From positions 62,001 to 126,000 of the forward strand of contig NZ_BMMS01000016.1 of the NCBI RefSeq assembly GCF_014646055.1: a stretch of 64,000 bases of DNA, in the 5' to 3' direction. Under the pieces are notes generated by a model that was not told the DNA's origin, did not search any database, and saw nothing but the letters and a program-made list of their open reading frames with translations. This DNA comes from Wenjunlia tyrosinilytica (GTDB lineage Bacteria; Actinomycetota; Actinomycetes; Streptomycetales; Streptomycetaceae). Made by a program: the position numbers and the translations under genes. Shown piece by piece: positions 8,337 through 17,735 of the stretch; positions within the stretch are counted from its first letter, which is position 1; the number at the start of each line of letters is the position of its first letter.

Positions 8337-9635
8337 TCACACGGGAATCGAGACACGCATGACCAGACCGCCTCCCTCGCGGGGGTGCGCCGTGATCGAG
8401 CCACCGTGGGCCCGTACGACCGAGCGGACGATGGAAAGTCCCAGGCCCACCCCCTTGTCGCTGCCGGTGCGCTCCGTGCGGAGCCTGCGGAACGGCTCAA
8501 AGAGGTTCTCCACCTCGTAGGCGGCGATCACCGGCCCGGTGTTCGACACGACCAGGACCGCCTCCCCGGGCTGGACGCCTGTGGAGATCTCCACCCAGCC
8601 GGCCTCGGGGACGTTGTACCGCACGGCGTTCTGCATGAGATTGAGCGCGATGCGCTCCAGCAGTACGCCATTTCCCTGGACAACGGCCTCCTTGAGCGTC
8701 GAGCGCACCTCCACACGCTTGGCCTCGGCCTCGGAGCGGGTCTGCTCCAGCGCCTGGGAGGCCACCTCGGCCAGATTCACGGCCTTGCGCTCGACCACCT
8801 CGTTGTCACTGCGGGCGAGCAGCAGCAGGCCCTCCACGAGCTGCTCGCTGCGTTCATTGGTGGCCAGCAGGGTCCTGCCGAGCTGCTGGAGATCCGCCGA
8901 GGCCTCCGGATCGGAGAGCTGGACCTCCAGCAGCGTGCGGTTGATCGCCAGCGGCGTACGCAGCTCGTGCGAGGCGTTGGCCACGAATCTGCGCTGGGAG
9001 TCGAAGGAGCGGTCGAGCCGGTCCAGCATGTCGTCGAAGGTGTCGGCGAGCTCCTTGAGCTCGTCGTCGGGGCCGTCCAGCTCGATCCGGCGATGCAGGT
9101 CCGAACCCGCGACGCTGCGCGCCATGCGGGTGATCCGGCCGAGCGGCTGGAGCACCCGCCCGGCCATCACGTAGCCGAAGGCGAAGGCGGCCACGGTCAG
9201 GCCCATCAGGGCGATCAGCGCCCGGCGCAGCAGGGAGTCCAGGGCCTCGTTGCGCTGCTTGGTCATGAAGGCCTGCAGGCAGCTGTAGAACTCGTCGGGG
9301 TCGATCTGCGGCCCGGCCGACGGGCAGAAACCCTGGGTGGTCTGCACACGGCTGCCGGGGACCAGGCGGAACGGCAGGGCCGTGCCCGTCTTGAGGCTCT
9401 GGGCAACCAGGAGGTAGATCAGCGAGACCAGGATGACGCCGGCCATGAGGAACATGCCGCCGTAGAGCACCGTGAGCCGGAAGCGGATCGTCGGCCGCAG
9501 CCACGGGAGCGGCCGCATCGGCGGGCGCGGGTCCCACGTGGGCTTGGGCGGCACCGGGCGGGTCCCGTTGGCACCCGGTCCGCCGGAGGGCGGGGGCGAG
9601 TGCCTGGGGGGCCTGGGAGGCGGGGATGTGGCCAT
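8337..9635 (-). CDS. cutS: CutS sensor histidine kinase
   Basis: 432-residue membrane sensor kinase of the CutRS system, first described in Streptomyces lividans. Pro-rich cytoplasmic tail (1-48), TM1 ~54-80, an extracellular sensor loop ~81-136, TM2 ~137-162, HAMP ~160-215, phospho-acceptor His223 in ASHELRTPLA, N box NLMQNAVRYN and the ATP lid (NTGP...GVGLGLSIV). The sensor loop has exactly two Cys, 104 and 119, consistent with reports of a redox or disulfide signal for CutS (from memory). The start lies 5 bases after the cutR stop; the pair is one operon. Confidence 0.95.
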   Translation of the reverse strand: MATSPPPRPPRHSPPPSGGPGANGTRPVPPKPTWDPRPPMRPLPWLRPTIRFRLTVLYGGMFLMAGVILVSLIYLLVAQSLKTGTALPFRLVPGSRVQTTQGFCPSAGPQIDPDEFYSCLQAFMTKQRNEALDSLLRRALIALMGLTVAAFAFGYVMAGRVLQPLGRITRMARSVAGSDLHRRIELDGPDDELKELADTFDDMLDRLDRSFDSQRRFVANASHELRTPLAINRTLLEVQLSDPEASADLQQLGRTLLATNERSEQLVEGLLLLARSDNEVVERKAVNLAEVASQALEQTRSEAEAKRVEVRSTLKEAVVQGNGVLLERIALNLMQNAVRYNVPEAGWVEISTGVQPGEAVLVVSNTGPVIAAYEVENLFEPFRRLRTERTGSDKGVGLGLSIVRSVVRAHGGSITAHPREGGGLVMRVSIPV

Positions 9636-9640
9636 GGAAC

Positions 9641-10294
9641 TCAGATCCGGTATCCGGAGCCGGGCACGGTCATGATCACCGCGGGCTCGCCGAGCTTGCG
9701 GCGCAGGGTCATGACCGTGACCCGCACGACATTGGTGAACGGGTCGGTGTTCTCGTCCCAGGCCTTCTCCAGCAGCTGCTCGGCGGAGACCACCGCCCCC
9801 TCACTGCGCATGAGCACCTCGAGGACGGCGAACTCCTTGGGAGCGAGCTGGACCGGCTTGCCGTCGCGGAAGACCTCGCGCCGGTTCGGATCGAGACGGA
9901 TCCCGGCACGCTCCAGGATCGGGGGCAGCGGGGCGGTGGTACGGCGGCCCAGCGCCCGTACTCGGGCGATGAGTTCGCTGAAGGCGAACGGCTTGGGGAG
10001 GTAGTCGTCGGCGCCGATCTCGAGGCCCTCGACCCGGTCGCTGACGTCCCCGGCGGCAGTGAGCATCAGCACACGGGTCGGCAACCCCTGCTCGACGAGC
10101 TCGCGGCACACCTCGTCCCCGTGGACCAGGGGGAGATCGCGGTCGAGGACGACGACGTCGTAGTCGTTGACCCCGATGCGCTCGAGGGCGGCGGCCCCGT
10201 CGTACACGACATCGACCGCCATGGCCTCGCGGCGCAGGCCAGTGGCCACAGCATCGGCGAGCAACTGCTCGTCCTCGACGACGAGAACCCGCAA
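9641..10294 (-). CDS. cutR: CutR response regulator (OmpR/PhoB family)
   Basis: 217 residues: receiver domain with the acidic pocket VEDE, phospho-acceptor Asp51 (VVVLDRDLP) and Lys of YLPKPF, then an OmpR-type winged helix (residues ~125-215; RVTVMTLRRKLGEP). The start is TTG at 10294, preceded by GAGGGAAGGACACCCCG. This gives the 217-residue length I recall for S. lividans CutR. A longer frame to 10405 would add 37 residues with no family match. CutRS is linked to antibiotic production and envelope protein quality control. Confidence 0.94.
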   Translation of the reverse strand: MRVLVVEDEQLLADAVATGLRREAMAVDVVYDGAAALERIGVNDYDVVVLDRDLPLVHGDEVCRELVEQGLPTRVLMLTAAGDVSDRVEGLEIGADDYLPKPFAFSELIARVRALGRRTTAPLPPILERAGIRLDPNRREVFRDGKPVQLAPKEFAVLEVLMRSEGAVVSAEQLLEKAWDENTDPFTNVVRVTVMTLRRKLGEPAVIMTVPGSGYRI

Positions 10295-10810
10295 CGGGGT
10301 GTCCTTCCCTCGGTTTCCTGCATGCTTGGACCGCCGGTGCCGCTCATGGGACGTCCGGGCTCGGAGCCCGGCGTGGCCGGACCCCCGTGCTACCTCCGTG
10401 TTCAAGGGTCTCCCCTGTCACAGAGGTGCGAAGGCCGAGCGGGACCGACGGTGGCTCCATCGTGCACCGAGGGTACGTAAAACGGCGGTAAGCCAGGGGA
10501 AACGGACTCCTGGCACCGGATGGACGCAGGATGGACACGAGCGGGACGGCGGGTGCGCCCCCGTCGTACGGCGATCGGCGTCGAGGCGGGCGGGAAGATT
10601 CCTCGACTCGATGAGGTTTCCCCCTCGAGCGTGCGGGGGAGGACGACTGCAACCCGCGATCACCCCCTGTATCCCGCACGCCACGGCACGCGGCTCGACG
10701 GACGAGGGACACGCCCGCACGGGGGGCGCGGCATCAAGCCACTGAAGCGGCACGTCCAGGACGGGCCTGAGAAGACGACTCATCGACGACTGACACATTG
10801 GGGGCGCCAT
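10295..10810. other. 516-bp divergent region, cutR / small ORF
   Basis: Holds the promoter of cutRS (minus) and of the 56-codon gene (plus). No clear promoter hexamers, no gene. A direct repeat ggatggac(g/a)c near 10519-10535 is the only visible pattern. Confidence 0.55.
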
Positions 10811-10981
10811 ATGGACGCGTTCACGGCAGGCATCCTGCAGCGCATACGCAGCACAGAGTCCGACCTCCACGACGCCCTTCGGTCGGGCGACGAGTTCCTG
10901 GCCGAGGTGGAGCAGGCCGAGCTCGACGACCTGCACCGCCTCGCGGCGGAGCACGGCGTACGGGTACCGCAGAGCGCCTGA
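10811..10981 (+). CDS. Small conserved helical protein, 56 aa
   Basis: Starts MDAFTAGILQRIRSTESDLH and is rich in Glu, Asp and Ala, suggesting two amphipathic helices. ATG 10811 is preceded by TTGGGGGCGCC (weak G-rich ribosome site). A strong hairpin follows about 75 bases after the stop, so it is a compact monocistronic unit. I recall similar short proteins beside cutR in other Streptomyces. No known function. Confidence 0.65.
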   Translation: MDAFTAGILQRIRSTESDLHDALRSGDEFLAEVEQAELDDLHRLAAEHGVRVPQSA

Positions 10982-11056
10982 CGCGGACCTCTCCCGGCCC
11001 AGGACCCAGGCCCGACGGACCACCCGCTCGACCGGTACGCCCCGGACACCGCTGAC

Positions 11057-11090
11057 CGCCCCGGACACCGCTGACGGTGCCGGGGCGTCT
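11057..11090. terminator. Terminator hairpin after the 56-aa gene
   Basis: Stem cgccccgg-(a)-caccg pairs with cggtg-ccggggcg, one bulged A and loop ctga (11057-11087), followed by TCTTTGCG. Confidence 0.8.
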
Positions 11091-11167
11091 TTGCGTCTAC
11101 GCGCGTCCGACGGGGCCTCTCCCGCGATGCGCCAGGGGGAGCGCCTTCGGCGTGGGTGGAGGTCCGG

Positions 11168-11968
11168 TCAGTCGTGCCAGGCGCCGAGGTCGTCGAGGAG
11201 GGTCTGGAGCGGCTCGAACACTCCGGGGACCCCGGCCACGGTGAGCTCCTCCGACGCCCCGTCGCCCGGCCGGCCTCCCACCAGTGCCCGTCCCTCCTGG
11301 GCGATCAGGCCGCCCGCGGAGTAGTCCCAGGGGTGCAGGCCGCGCTCGTAGTAGGCGTCGAGGCGCCCGCAGGCGACGTCGCACAGATCGATCGCGGCCG
11401 ACCCGGCGCGGCGGATGTCCCTCACCCGGGGCAGCAACTGCCGCGCCACCGCGGCCTGGTTGTCGCGGCGCTGGGTGAGATAGCCGAAGCCGGTGGCCAC
11501 CAGGGCCTGGGAGAACGGCGGCGCGGTCCGGCAGCGGACCCGCTCCCCGTTGCGGAAGGCGCCCTCCCCCTCGACGGCATGGAAGGTCTCGGCCCGCATG
11601 GGCACCTCCACCGCGCCGACCACCACGCGCCCGTCCTGCTCGGCGGCGATGCTCACCGACCACGCGGGCAGGCCGTAGAGGTAGTTGACCGTGCCGTCGA
11701 GCGGATCGATCACCCACCTCACCCCGCTGGTGCCCTCGACGCTGGCCCCCTCCTCACCGAGGAACCCGTCCTCGGGGCGGTGGCCCCCGATGAACTCGGT
11801 GATCAGCTTCTCCGCCGCGATGTCCATCTCGGTGACGACGTCGATGGGACTGCTCTTGGTCGCCGCCACACCGAGGTCGTCCGGCCTGCCGGTGCGCAGC
11901 AGCTCCCCCGCCCGTCGAGCGGCCTCCACCGCGATCGCCAGCAACTCGGTCCGGGGTGCTTCGGTCAC
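11168..11968 (-). CDS. Inositol monophosphatase family protein (SuhB-like)
   Basis: 266 residues, Mg2+-dependent sugar phosphatase fold. Metal-binding motifs: Asp near EKLITEF region (TEMDIAAEK), GEEG near residue 70, DPLDGTVNY near 88-96, and C-terminal HPWDYSAGGLIAQEGRALV. Likely acts on inositol-1-phosphate or a related sugar phosphate or bisphosphate. The GTG start at 11968 follows GGAAG; 166 codons of open frame further upstream are GC-rich noise through a tandem repeat. In mycobacteria suhB holds the matching place between sigA and the DUF4193/dut genes, supporting a SuhB-like role. Confidence 0.88.
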   Translation of the reverse strand: MTEAPRTELLAIAVEAARRAGELLRTGRPDDLGVAATKSSPIDVVTEMDIAAEKLITEFIGGHRPEDGFLGEEGASVEGTSGVRWVIDPLDGTVNYLYGLPAWSVSIAAEQDGRVVVGAVEVPMRAETFHAVEGEGAFRNGERVRCRTAPPFSQALVATGFGYLTQRRDNQAAVARQLLPRVRDIRRAGSAAIDLCDVACGRLDAYYERGLHPWDYSAGGLIAQEGRALVGGRPGDGASEELTVAGVPGVFEPLQTLLDDLGAWHD

Positions 11969-12266
11969 GGGCTTCCCTATCTGTCGAGATCTGTCGAGAT
12001 CTGTCGAGGCGTGTCGAGTCTGTCGGGGTCTGTGCGTGTCGAGGTCTGTCGAGGCGTGTGGAGATCTTCTGCCGAGTGTGCCGGGGAGTTCTGTCGAGAA
12101 CATGTCGCGGCCTGCTACCGGGATCCGCTGTGAGATGAACGCGTACCCGGCGCCGGGGGTCGGCGCCGGATCCACCCGTCGGGGACCGCCCGCCGAGAGG
12201 GCCGGCGAGGACCGGCGAGAACCGGTCGAATCCCGCGGGCCCCGCCGCCGGGCCCGTTCCCCTGCC
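11969..12266. other. Intergenic region before the inositol phosphatase gene, with repeat array
   Basis: 298 bases between the ferrochelatase stop and the phosphatase start, both on the minus strand. The proximal half is an array of ctgtcgag-type repeats; the distal half is unstructured GC-rich DNA with no gene. Confidence 0.6.
11981..12107. repeat. ctgtcgagat tandem/interspersed repeat array
   Basis: Ten-base units ctgtcgagat at 11981-11990, 11991-12000 and a variant at 12001-12010, then about six degenerate copies of (g)tgtcgag to 12107. The array ends 12 bases from the phosphatase start codon region, so it occupies the promoter or 5' leader. Confidence 0.85.
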
Positions 12267-13403
12267 TCAGTCCGTCCCCGCGGCCGCGGGCCGGTTCGCT
12301 CTCGGGTTGGGGCAGCAGCCCCTCGGGCAGACGTCGTGGCTGGGGAGCATGCTTCCCACCGCGCAGCGCCGCTCCACCTCCTCGCCCCGCTCGACGGCGG
12401 CCCGCTCCAGTACGAGGTCGCGCACGGCCGCAGCGAAGCGCGGGTCCGCGCCGACCGTTCCCGCACGGGTGACCGGCAGTCCCAGCTCGGCCGCCCTGGC
12501 CATGGCCTCGGTGTCGAGGTCGTACTTGACCTCCATGTGGTCGGAGACGAAGCCGATGGGCACCATCACCGCCCCTGCCGCCCCGGCGCGGTGAAGCGCC
12601 TCCAAATGGTCGCAGATGTCCGGCTCCAGCCACGGGATGTGCGGGGCGCCGCTGCGGCTCTGGTAGACGAGCTCCCAGCGCCGGTGCTCCACCCCGGTCG
12701 CCTCGGTCACCCCGGCGGCGATCCGCGCGGCCACCTCGAGGTGCTGGGGCACGTACGCCCCGCCCTTGCCGTGACCCTCGACCGGACCCGAGCCGTCGGC
12801 CGCCGTCGTGGGGATGGAATGCGTGGTGAACACCAGATGGGCGTGGTTGCGCACGGGCTCGGGCAGCTCGGCCAGGGCCGCGAGGGTGTTGTCCACCATC
12901 GGCTCCACGAAGCCGGGGTGGTTGTAGTAGTGCCGCAGCTTGTCCACCCGCATCCGGGGGGCGCCCTCGGCCTCGAGGACCGCGAGAGCGTCGGCGAGGT
13001 TCTCGCGGTACTGGCGGCAGCCCGAGTAGGAGGCGTAGGCGCTCGTGGTCAGGACGGCGACCCGGCGCACCCCGTCGCCGGCCATCTCCCGCATCGCGTC
13101 GACGAGGTGGGGGGCCCAGTTGCGGTTGCCCCAGTAGACCGGCAGGTCCAGCCCGTGCTCGGCGAAGTCCTTGCGCAGGACCGCGAGAAGCTCCCGGTTC
13201 TGCTCGTTGATGGGGCTGACGCCGCCGAAGAGGAAGTAGTGCTGCCCCACCTCGACCAGCCGCTCGCGGGGGATGCCCCGGCCCCGGGTGACGTTCTCCA
13301 GGAAGGGGACCACGTCCTCGGGTCCTTCCGGCCCGCCGAACGAGAGCAGGAGCAGGGCGTCGTAGGGGGCGGCCGAGCCGCCCGGAGCACGCAGATCGGG
13401 CAT
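12267..13403 (-). CDS. hemH: Ferrochelatase (coproporphyrin III type)
   Basis: 378 residues. Inserts Fe2+ into the tetrapyrrole; in Actinobacteria the substrate is coproporphyrin III, giving coproheme. Opens with [18 protein letters not shown], the typical N-terminus; it has [16 protein letters not shown], the metal-site FTTHSIP and an acidic patch near [11 protein letters not shown]. The C-terminus carries a Cys cluster (RC...VCPRGCCPN) that fits the [2Fe-2S] ligands of actinobacterial ferrochelatases. ATG 13403 is preceded by AGGATCAAAGGC. Soluble or peripheral. Divergent from an MFS gene. Confidence 0.95.
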   Translation of the reverse strand: MPDLRAPGGSAAPYDALLLLSFGGPEGPEDVVPFLENVTRGRGIPRERLVEVGQHYFLFGGVSPINEQNRELLAVLRKDFAEHGLDLPVYWGNRNWAPHLVDAMREMAGDGVRRVAVLTTSAYASYSGCRQYRENLADALAVLEAEGAPRMRVDKLRHYYNHPGFVEPMVDNTLAALAELPEPVRNHAHLVFTTHSIPTTAADGSGPVEGHGKGGAYVPQHLEVAARIAAGVTEATGVEHRRWELVYQSRSGAPHIPWLEPDICDHLEALHRAGAAGAVMVPIGFVSDHMEVKYDLDTEAMARAAELGLPVTRAGTVGADPRFAAAVRDLVLERAAVERGEEVERRCAVGSMLPSHDVCPRGCCPNPRANRPAAAGTD

Positions 13404-13575
13404 GCCTTTGATCCTGCCACTGACCGGGGACGAGGGGGCAACGGCCCTTCGGCGAACGACCGGGAAATCCACTTGCCCCGCCCCGTAACCTGTGAGGACT
13501 TCGACACGCCTTACCTGCGCCGTCCTCCCGTAGCCGCGCGCGGTTCCGTTGCAAGCGCAAGCCGTGGAGTGCCCC

Positions 13576-14844
13576 GTGCTCACCCCCTATCGCGCGATAT
13601 TCGCCGCCCCCGGCACCAAGGGGTTCTCCTCGGCCGGCTTCGTCTCGCGCATGCCGCTGTCGATGCTCGGCATCGGGATCGTGACGATGGTCTCGCAGCT
13701 CACCGGCGAGTACGGGCTCGCCGGGGCCCTGTCCGCGACGCTGGCCCTGTCGGGGGGCGCGTTCGGACCCCAGGTCTCCCGGCTGGTCGACCGGTTCGGC
13801 CAGCGCCGGGTGCTGCGGCCCGCCGCCGCCGTCACCGTGGCGGCGATCCTCGGTCTGGTCGTGTGCGCCGGCGTCGGCGCCCCGACGTGGACCCTCTTCG
13901 CGTTCACCGTCGTCGCCGGGTGCACCCCCAGCATGGGGTCGATGGTGCGGGCCCGGTGGGCGCACCTGTACCGGAACACCCCCCGGCTCCACACCGCGTA
14001 CTCCTTCGAATCCGTCGTCGACGAGGTGTGCTTCATCATCGGGCCGGTGCTGTCCATCGGCCTGTCCACGATGCTCTTCCCTGCGGCGGGGCCGGTCCTG
14101 TCGGCGGGCTTCCTGGCGGTGGGCGTCTTCGCCGTCACCGCGCAGCGCTCGACGGAGCCGCCGCCGCATCCGCGCACCCACCACACCAAGGGCTCGGCGA
14201 TGCGCTCCCCCGGGCTCCAGGTGCTGGTCGCGACCTTCACCGCCATGGGCGCGATCTTCGGAGCCGTCGACGTCGTCACCGTGGCCTTCGCGGAGGAACA
14301 GGGGCACAAGGGCGCCGCCAGCCTGGTCCTGGCCGCCTACGCGCTGGGCTCGTGTCTGGCCGGAGTCGTGTTCGGGCTGGTCAGCCCCAAGGGCTCGGCC
14401 GGGCGTCGATTCCTGGTGGGGGTGGCCGTGATGGCCGTGAGTATGATCCCCCTCCTACTGGTCAGGAACCTTCCGTCCCTGGCGGTGGCGGTCTTCGTCG
14501 CGGGCCTGTCGATCGCGCCCACCATGGTCACCACCATGGCCCTGGTGGAGCAGATGGTCCCGGCGTCGAAGCTGACCGAGGGCATGACGTGGACCAGCAC
14601 CGGACTCGCCGCCGGGGTCGCGGTCGGGTCCTCGGCGAGCGGGTGGGTCGTGGACACGGCCGACGCGCGGACCGCCTTCGCGGTACCGGCTGTCGCCGGG
14701 GCCGCCGCCGCGGTGGTGGCGTTCCTCGGTTGGCGCAGGCTCCGGCCGGCGCAGGAGCGGGAGGGGCAACGTGAGCTCGACGAGCACCGGATCGAGCCGG
14801 GCGGGCAGACCGGCAAGCAGGACGTGGACCAACTGGGCGGGTAA
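13576..14844 (+). CDS. MFS transporter
   Basis: 422 residues with about 12 membrane segments; MFS-like loop [12 protein letters not shown] near residue 68. Substrate unknown. GTG 13576 has GGAG seven bases upstream. The C-terminal ~25 residues (after RRLRPAQE) are polar and overlap the start of the next gene by 74 bases, an unusually long same-strand overlap, so the tail may be dispensable. Co-transcribed with the FAD oxidase. Confidence 0.85.
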   Translation: MLTPYRAIFAAPGTKGFSSAGFVSRMPLSMLGIGIVTMVSQLTGEYGLAGALSATLALSGGAFGPQVSRLVDRFGQRRVLRPAAAVTVAAILGLVVCAGVGAPTWTLFAFTVVAGCTPSMGSMVRARWAHLYRNTPRLHTAYSFESVVDEVCFIIGPVLSIGLSTMLFPAAGPVLSAGFLAVGVFAVTAQRSTEPPPHPRTHHTKGSAMRSPGLQVLVATFTAMGAIFGAVDVVTVAFAEEQGHKGAASLVLAAYALGSCLAGVVFGLVSPKGSAGRRFLVGVAVMAVSMIPLLLVRNLPSLAVAVFVAGLSIAPTMVTTMALVEQMVPASKLTEGMTWTSTGLAAGVAVGSSASGWVVDTADARTAFAVPAVAGAAAAVVAFLGWRRLRPAQEREGQRELDEHRIEPGGQTGKQDVDQLGG

Positions 14845-16111
14845 CGTCACCGCGCGGCCGCAACGCACCGCGCTCCCCTCCTGCGTCGAGGAGCTGGCCG
14901 AGGCCGTGCGCTCCGCCGGGGAGCAGGGCCTTCGGGTCAAGGCGGTGGGCACCGGGCACTCTTTCACGGCGGCGGCCGCCACCGACGGACTGCTGATCGG
15001 GCCTCACCGGCTCACGGCGGTACGCGAGATCGACCGCGCGGGCGGGACCGTCACCGTCGAGGCGGGGCTGCCGCTGAAGGACCTCAACCGCCTGCTCGCC
15101 GCCGAGGGACTCTCCCTGACGAACATGGGCGACATCATGGAGCAGACCGTGGCCGGGGCGACGAGCACCGGGACCCACGGCACCGGCCGGGACTCGGCCT
15201 CGGTCTCCGCGCAGATCCGCGCCCTGGAACTGGTGCTGGCGGACGGCTCGGTCGTGCGCGCGTCCGCCGAGCAGGACCCGGAGCTGTTCGCCGCGGCCCG
15301 GGTCGGCCTGGGGGCGCTGGGCGTCCTCAGCGCGATCACGTTCGCGGTCGAGCCCACGTTCCTCCTCACCGCGAGGGAGGAGCCGATGTCGTTCGATCGG
15401 GTGATAGCGGAGCTCGACGAGCTGACGGCGGAGAACGAGCACTTCGAGTTCTACTGGTTCCCGCACACCGACCGCTGCAACACCAAGCGGAACAACCGCA
15501 GCCACGGTCCCGCGGCGCCGCTGCCCAAGGTGCGCGGATGGGTGGACGACGAACTGCTGTCCAACGGGGCGTTCCAGGTGGCGTGCGCCCTGGGCCAGAC
15601 CCTTCCGGCGGCGATCCCGGGCATCGCCCGGGTCTCCAGCCGGGCGCTGTCCGCCCGCTCCTACACCGACACCGCCTACAAGGTGTTCACCAGTCCCCGG
15701 CGTGTGCGCTTCGTGGAGATGGAGTACGCGGTGCCGCGCGAGGCGGCGGAGGAGGTCGTGCGGGAGCTGAAGGCGCTGGTGGAGCGCTCGCCGTGGCGGA
15801 TCAGCTTCCCCGTGGAGGTGCGCTTCGCGCCCGCCGACGACATCGCGCTGTCCACGGCCTCGGGCAGGCAGACCGCCTATGTGGCGGTCCATATGTACCG
15901 GGGGACCTCGCACCAGGAGTACTTCACCGCGGTCGAGCGGATCATGACCGCCCATCAGGGGCGGCCGCACTGGGGCAAGCTGCACAGCCGCGACGCGGAG
16001 TACCTGGAGCAGGTGTATCCGCGGTTCGGGGAGTTCGCGAAGACACGCGACCGGGTCGATCCGCAGCGGCGGTTCGCCAATGACTACCTGCGGCGGGTCC
16101 TGGGGGAATGA
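14771..16111 (+). CDS. FAD-linked oxidase, D-arabinono-1,4-lactone oxidase/alditol oxidase family
   Basis: 446 residues: PCMH-type FAD domain (~25-200) then the ALO C-terminal domain ending QVYPRFGEFAKTRDRVDPQRRFANDY. His63 in VGTGHSFTAAA is at the place of the covalent flavin His of this family; GTHGTG also contacts FAD. Expected to oxidise a sugar lactone or polyol with O2. GTG 14771 is preceded by GGGAGGGGCAAC, a strong site inside the end of the MFS gene, so translation is coupled. Physiological substrate unknown. Confidence 0.88.
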   Translation: MSSTSTGSSRAGRPASRTWTNWAGNVTARPQRTALPSCVEELAEAVRSAGEQGLRVKAVGTGHSFTAAAATDGLLIGPHRLTAVREIDRAGGTVTVEAGLPLKDLNRLLAAEGLSLTNMGDIMEQTVAGATSTGTHGTGRDSASVSAQIRALELVLADGSVVRASAEQDPELFAAARVGLGALGVLSAITFAVEPTFLLTAREEPMSFDRVIAELDELTAENEHFEFYWFPHTDRCNTKRNNRSHGPAAPLPKVRGWVDDELLSNGAFQVACALGQTLPAAIPGIARVSSRALSARSYTDTAYKVFTSPRRVRFVEMEYAVPREAAEEVVRELKALVERSPWRISFPVEVRFAPADDIALSTASGRQTAYVAVHMYRGTSHQEYFTAVERIMTAHQGRPHWGKLHSRDAEYLEQVYPRFGEFAKTRDRVDPQRRFANDYLRRVLGE

Positions 16112-16577
16112 GGCACCGGACGGGGTGGGGCGCCGGCGAACGGACCGCCGAACACCGCCCGGTCGGCGCCGTAACCGTATCGGCACAAGAAACGACTGAC
16201 CGGCCGGAGAGAATCGTATGGAAAGATCCCGTTTCCGGGCGGATGAACACCGTTGCGGCCGATCGCCCGCGCGGGGCACGCTGTCAACTCCCGCTGCACC
16301 GCTCAACTTCGGCGGCGCGGCGGTCCACCCCTGTGGCCCGAATGGAGTACTGTGCCCAGGGTGCCGCTGTGCAGCACGGAGATGAGCGACGGAGGGTGAC
16401 GGAGATCGTCACGCAGTGTTGCAAATCGATTACCGTGCCATAACGGCGGGTCGTGGCACGCGCACGACACGCCGGGCGACTCTGCAAGGTAGTGGCAGGC
16501 TGCACCCGGGCAGGTCACATCGTTCAACGGGAGCAGCGGCGCACGTGACGTCGGCAGGCACCACCCGGGAGGTCCCC
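16112..16577. other. 466-bp intergenic region upstream of sepH
   Basis: No gene seen. It contains a short perfect hairpin gtgacg/cgtcac (16396-16412) and a possible promoter TTGCAA (16420-16425), 16-base spacer, TAACGG (16442-16447), about 130 bases before sepH. No terminator for the FAD oxidase gene was recognised. Confidence 0.5.
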
Positions 16578-17594
16578 ATGCCCGAACTGCGTGTCGTGGC
16601 CGTCAGCAACGACGGCACACGGCTGGTGCTCAAGGCTGCCGACAACACGGAGTACACGCTCGCGATCGACGAGCGTCTGCGCGCCGCTGTCCGCAACGAC
16701 CGCGCCCGCCTCGGCCAGATCGAGATCGAGGTCGAGAGCCATCTGCGTCCGCGGGACATCCAGGCGCGGATAAGGGCCGGCGCCAGCGCCGAGGAGGTCG
16801 CCCAGCTCGCGGGCATCCCCGTGGAGCGCGTCCGGCGCTTCGAGGGACCGGTTCTCGCCGAGCGCGCCTTCATGGCGGAGCGCGCCCGCAAGACCCCCGT
16901 ACGGCGCCAGGGCGAGAGCAATGGGCCCATGCTCGGTGACGCGGTGGCCGAGCGGCTGCTGCTGCGCGGCGCGGAGAAGGACACCGCCCAGTGGGACTCG
17001 TGGCGCCGTGACGACGGGACCTGGGAGGTCCTGCTCGTCTTCCGGGTCGCGGGCGAGCCGCACTCGGCGAGCTGGACCTACGACCCGCCGCGGCGTCTTG
17101 TCCAGGCGTGCGACGACGAGGCCAGGTCGCTGATCGGCGAGACGGCCGAGGCTCCGGAGCCGAGCTTCCCGTTCGTCCCGAGGATCGCCCGGCTGCCCCG
17201 GGACCGTCCGCTGGACCGGCCGGGCTCGGCGGACCGGCCCGACCGGGCGATGGCCGAGGACGAGCGCGACTCGCTGACGAGCCTGCTCGACGTGGTGCCG
17301 AACTTCCGCGGCGACATGGTGGTCCCGGAGACGGTGGCCGCCACCGAGGAGAAGGAACCGGAGGAGGACGAGGTAGCGGTACCCGAGGCGCCCGCCGCCC
17401 CGGCGGCGAGCGCGGGAGCGGGTTCCGCCTACGCCGACGTCCTGATGCCGCGTTCGGTGGCGGGCCACCGCGACCGGCTCGTCGGCAACACCGACCGCCA
17501 GGCGGAGGCCGACGGGGTGCGCCCCGGACGCCGGGCCACGGTGCCGAGTTGGGACGAGATCGTCTTCGGCAGCCGCCGCAAGAAACAGGACTGA
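16578..17594 (+). CDS. sepH: SepH cell-division protein
   Basis: 338 residues. SepH is an actinobacterial FtsZ-associated protein that promotes FtsZ assembly (known in Streptomyces). N-terminal DUF3071-type domain starting MPELRVVAVSNDGTRLVL, with a helix-turn-helix at ~62-95 (ASAEEVAQLAGIPVERVRRFE), a second conserved block (KDTAQWDSWRRDDGTWEVLLVF), a disordered acidic/Ala-Pro linker, and a conserved C-terminal peptide RATVPSWDEIVFGSRRK. ATG 16578 is preceded by GGGAGGT. Ends in a convergent pair with the sulfurtransferase. Confidence 0.93.
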   Translation: MPELRVVAVSNDGTRLVLKAADNTEYTLAIDERLRAAVRNDRARLGQIEIEVESHLRPRDIQARIRAGASAEEVAQLAGIPVERVRRFEGPVLAERAFMAERARKTPVRRQGESNGPMLGDAVAERLLLRGAEKDTAQWDSWRRDDGTWEVLLVFRVAGEPHSASWTYDPPRRLVQACDDEARSLIGETAEAPEPSFPFVPRIARLPRDRPLDRPGSADRPDRAMAEDERDSLTSLLDVVPNFRGDMVVPETVAATEEKEPEEDEVAVPEAPAAPAASAGAGSAYADVLMPRSVAGHRDRLVGNTDRQAEADGVRPGRRATVPSWDEIVFGSRRKKQD

Positions 17595-17600
17595 ACGGGA

Positions 17601-17630
17601 CAGCGGGCAGCGGGCAGCGGGCAGCGGGAC
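17601..17630. repeat. 8-bp repeat gcagcggg, about four copies
   Basis: Head-to-tail copies directly after the sepH stop, noncoding, before the terminator hairpin. Confidence 0.7.
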
Positions 17631-17679
17631 TGAACGGCACGCAGGACTGAACCGGGCAGCAGGTCCGAGCGGCACGTCC

Positions 17680-17719
17680 GACGGCGCCGGCACCGCGGGA
17701 AAGCGGTACCGGCGCCGTC
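17680..17719. terminator. Bidirectional terminator between sepH and sulfurtransferase
   Basis: 17-bp stem (17680-17696 with 17703-17719), one mismatch, loop gggaaa. Confidence 0.85.
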
Positions 17720-17735
17720 GGCGTCGAGCGCGGGA

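Noticed and set aside
10295-10405. 37-residue N-terminal extension of CutR
   Set aside because: No homology, no ribosome site; TTG 10294 has a strong site and gives the known length.
11685-14774. Very long plus-strand open frame (~1030 codons) and a 730-codon minus-strand frame over 12115-14307
   Set aside because: Antisense or out-of-frame to ferrochelatase and MFS genes, which have clear motifs; long spurious frames are normal at this GC content.
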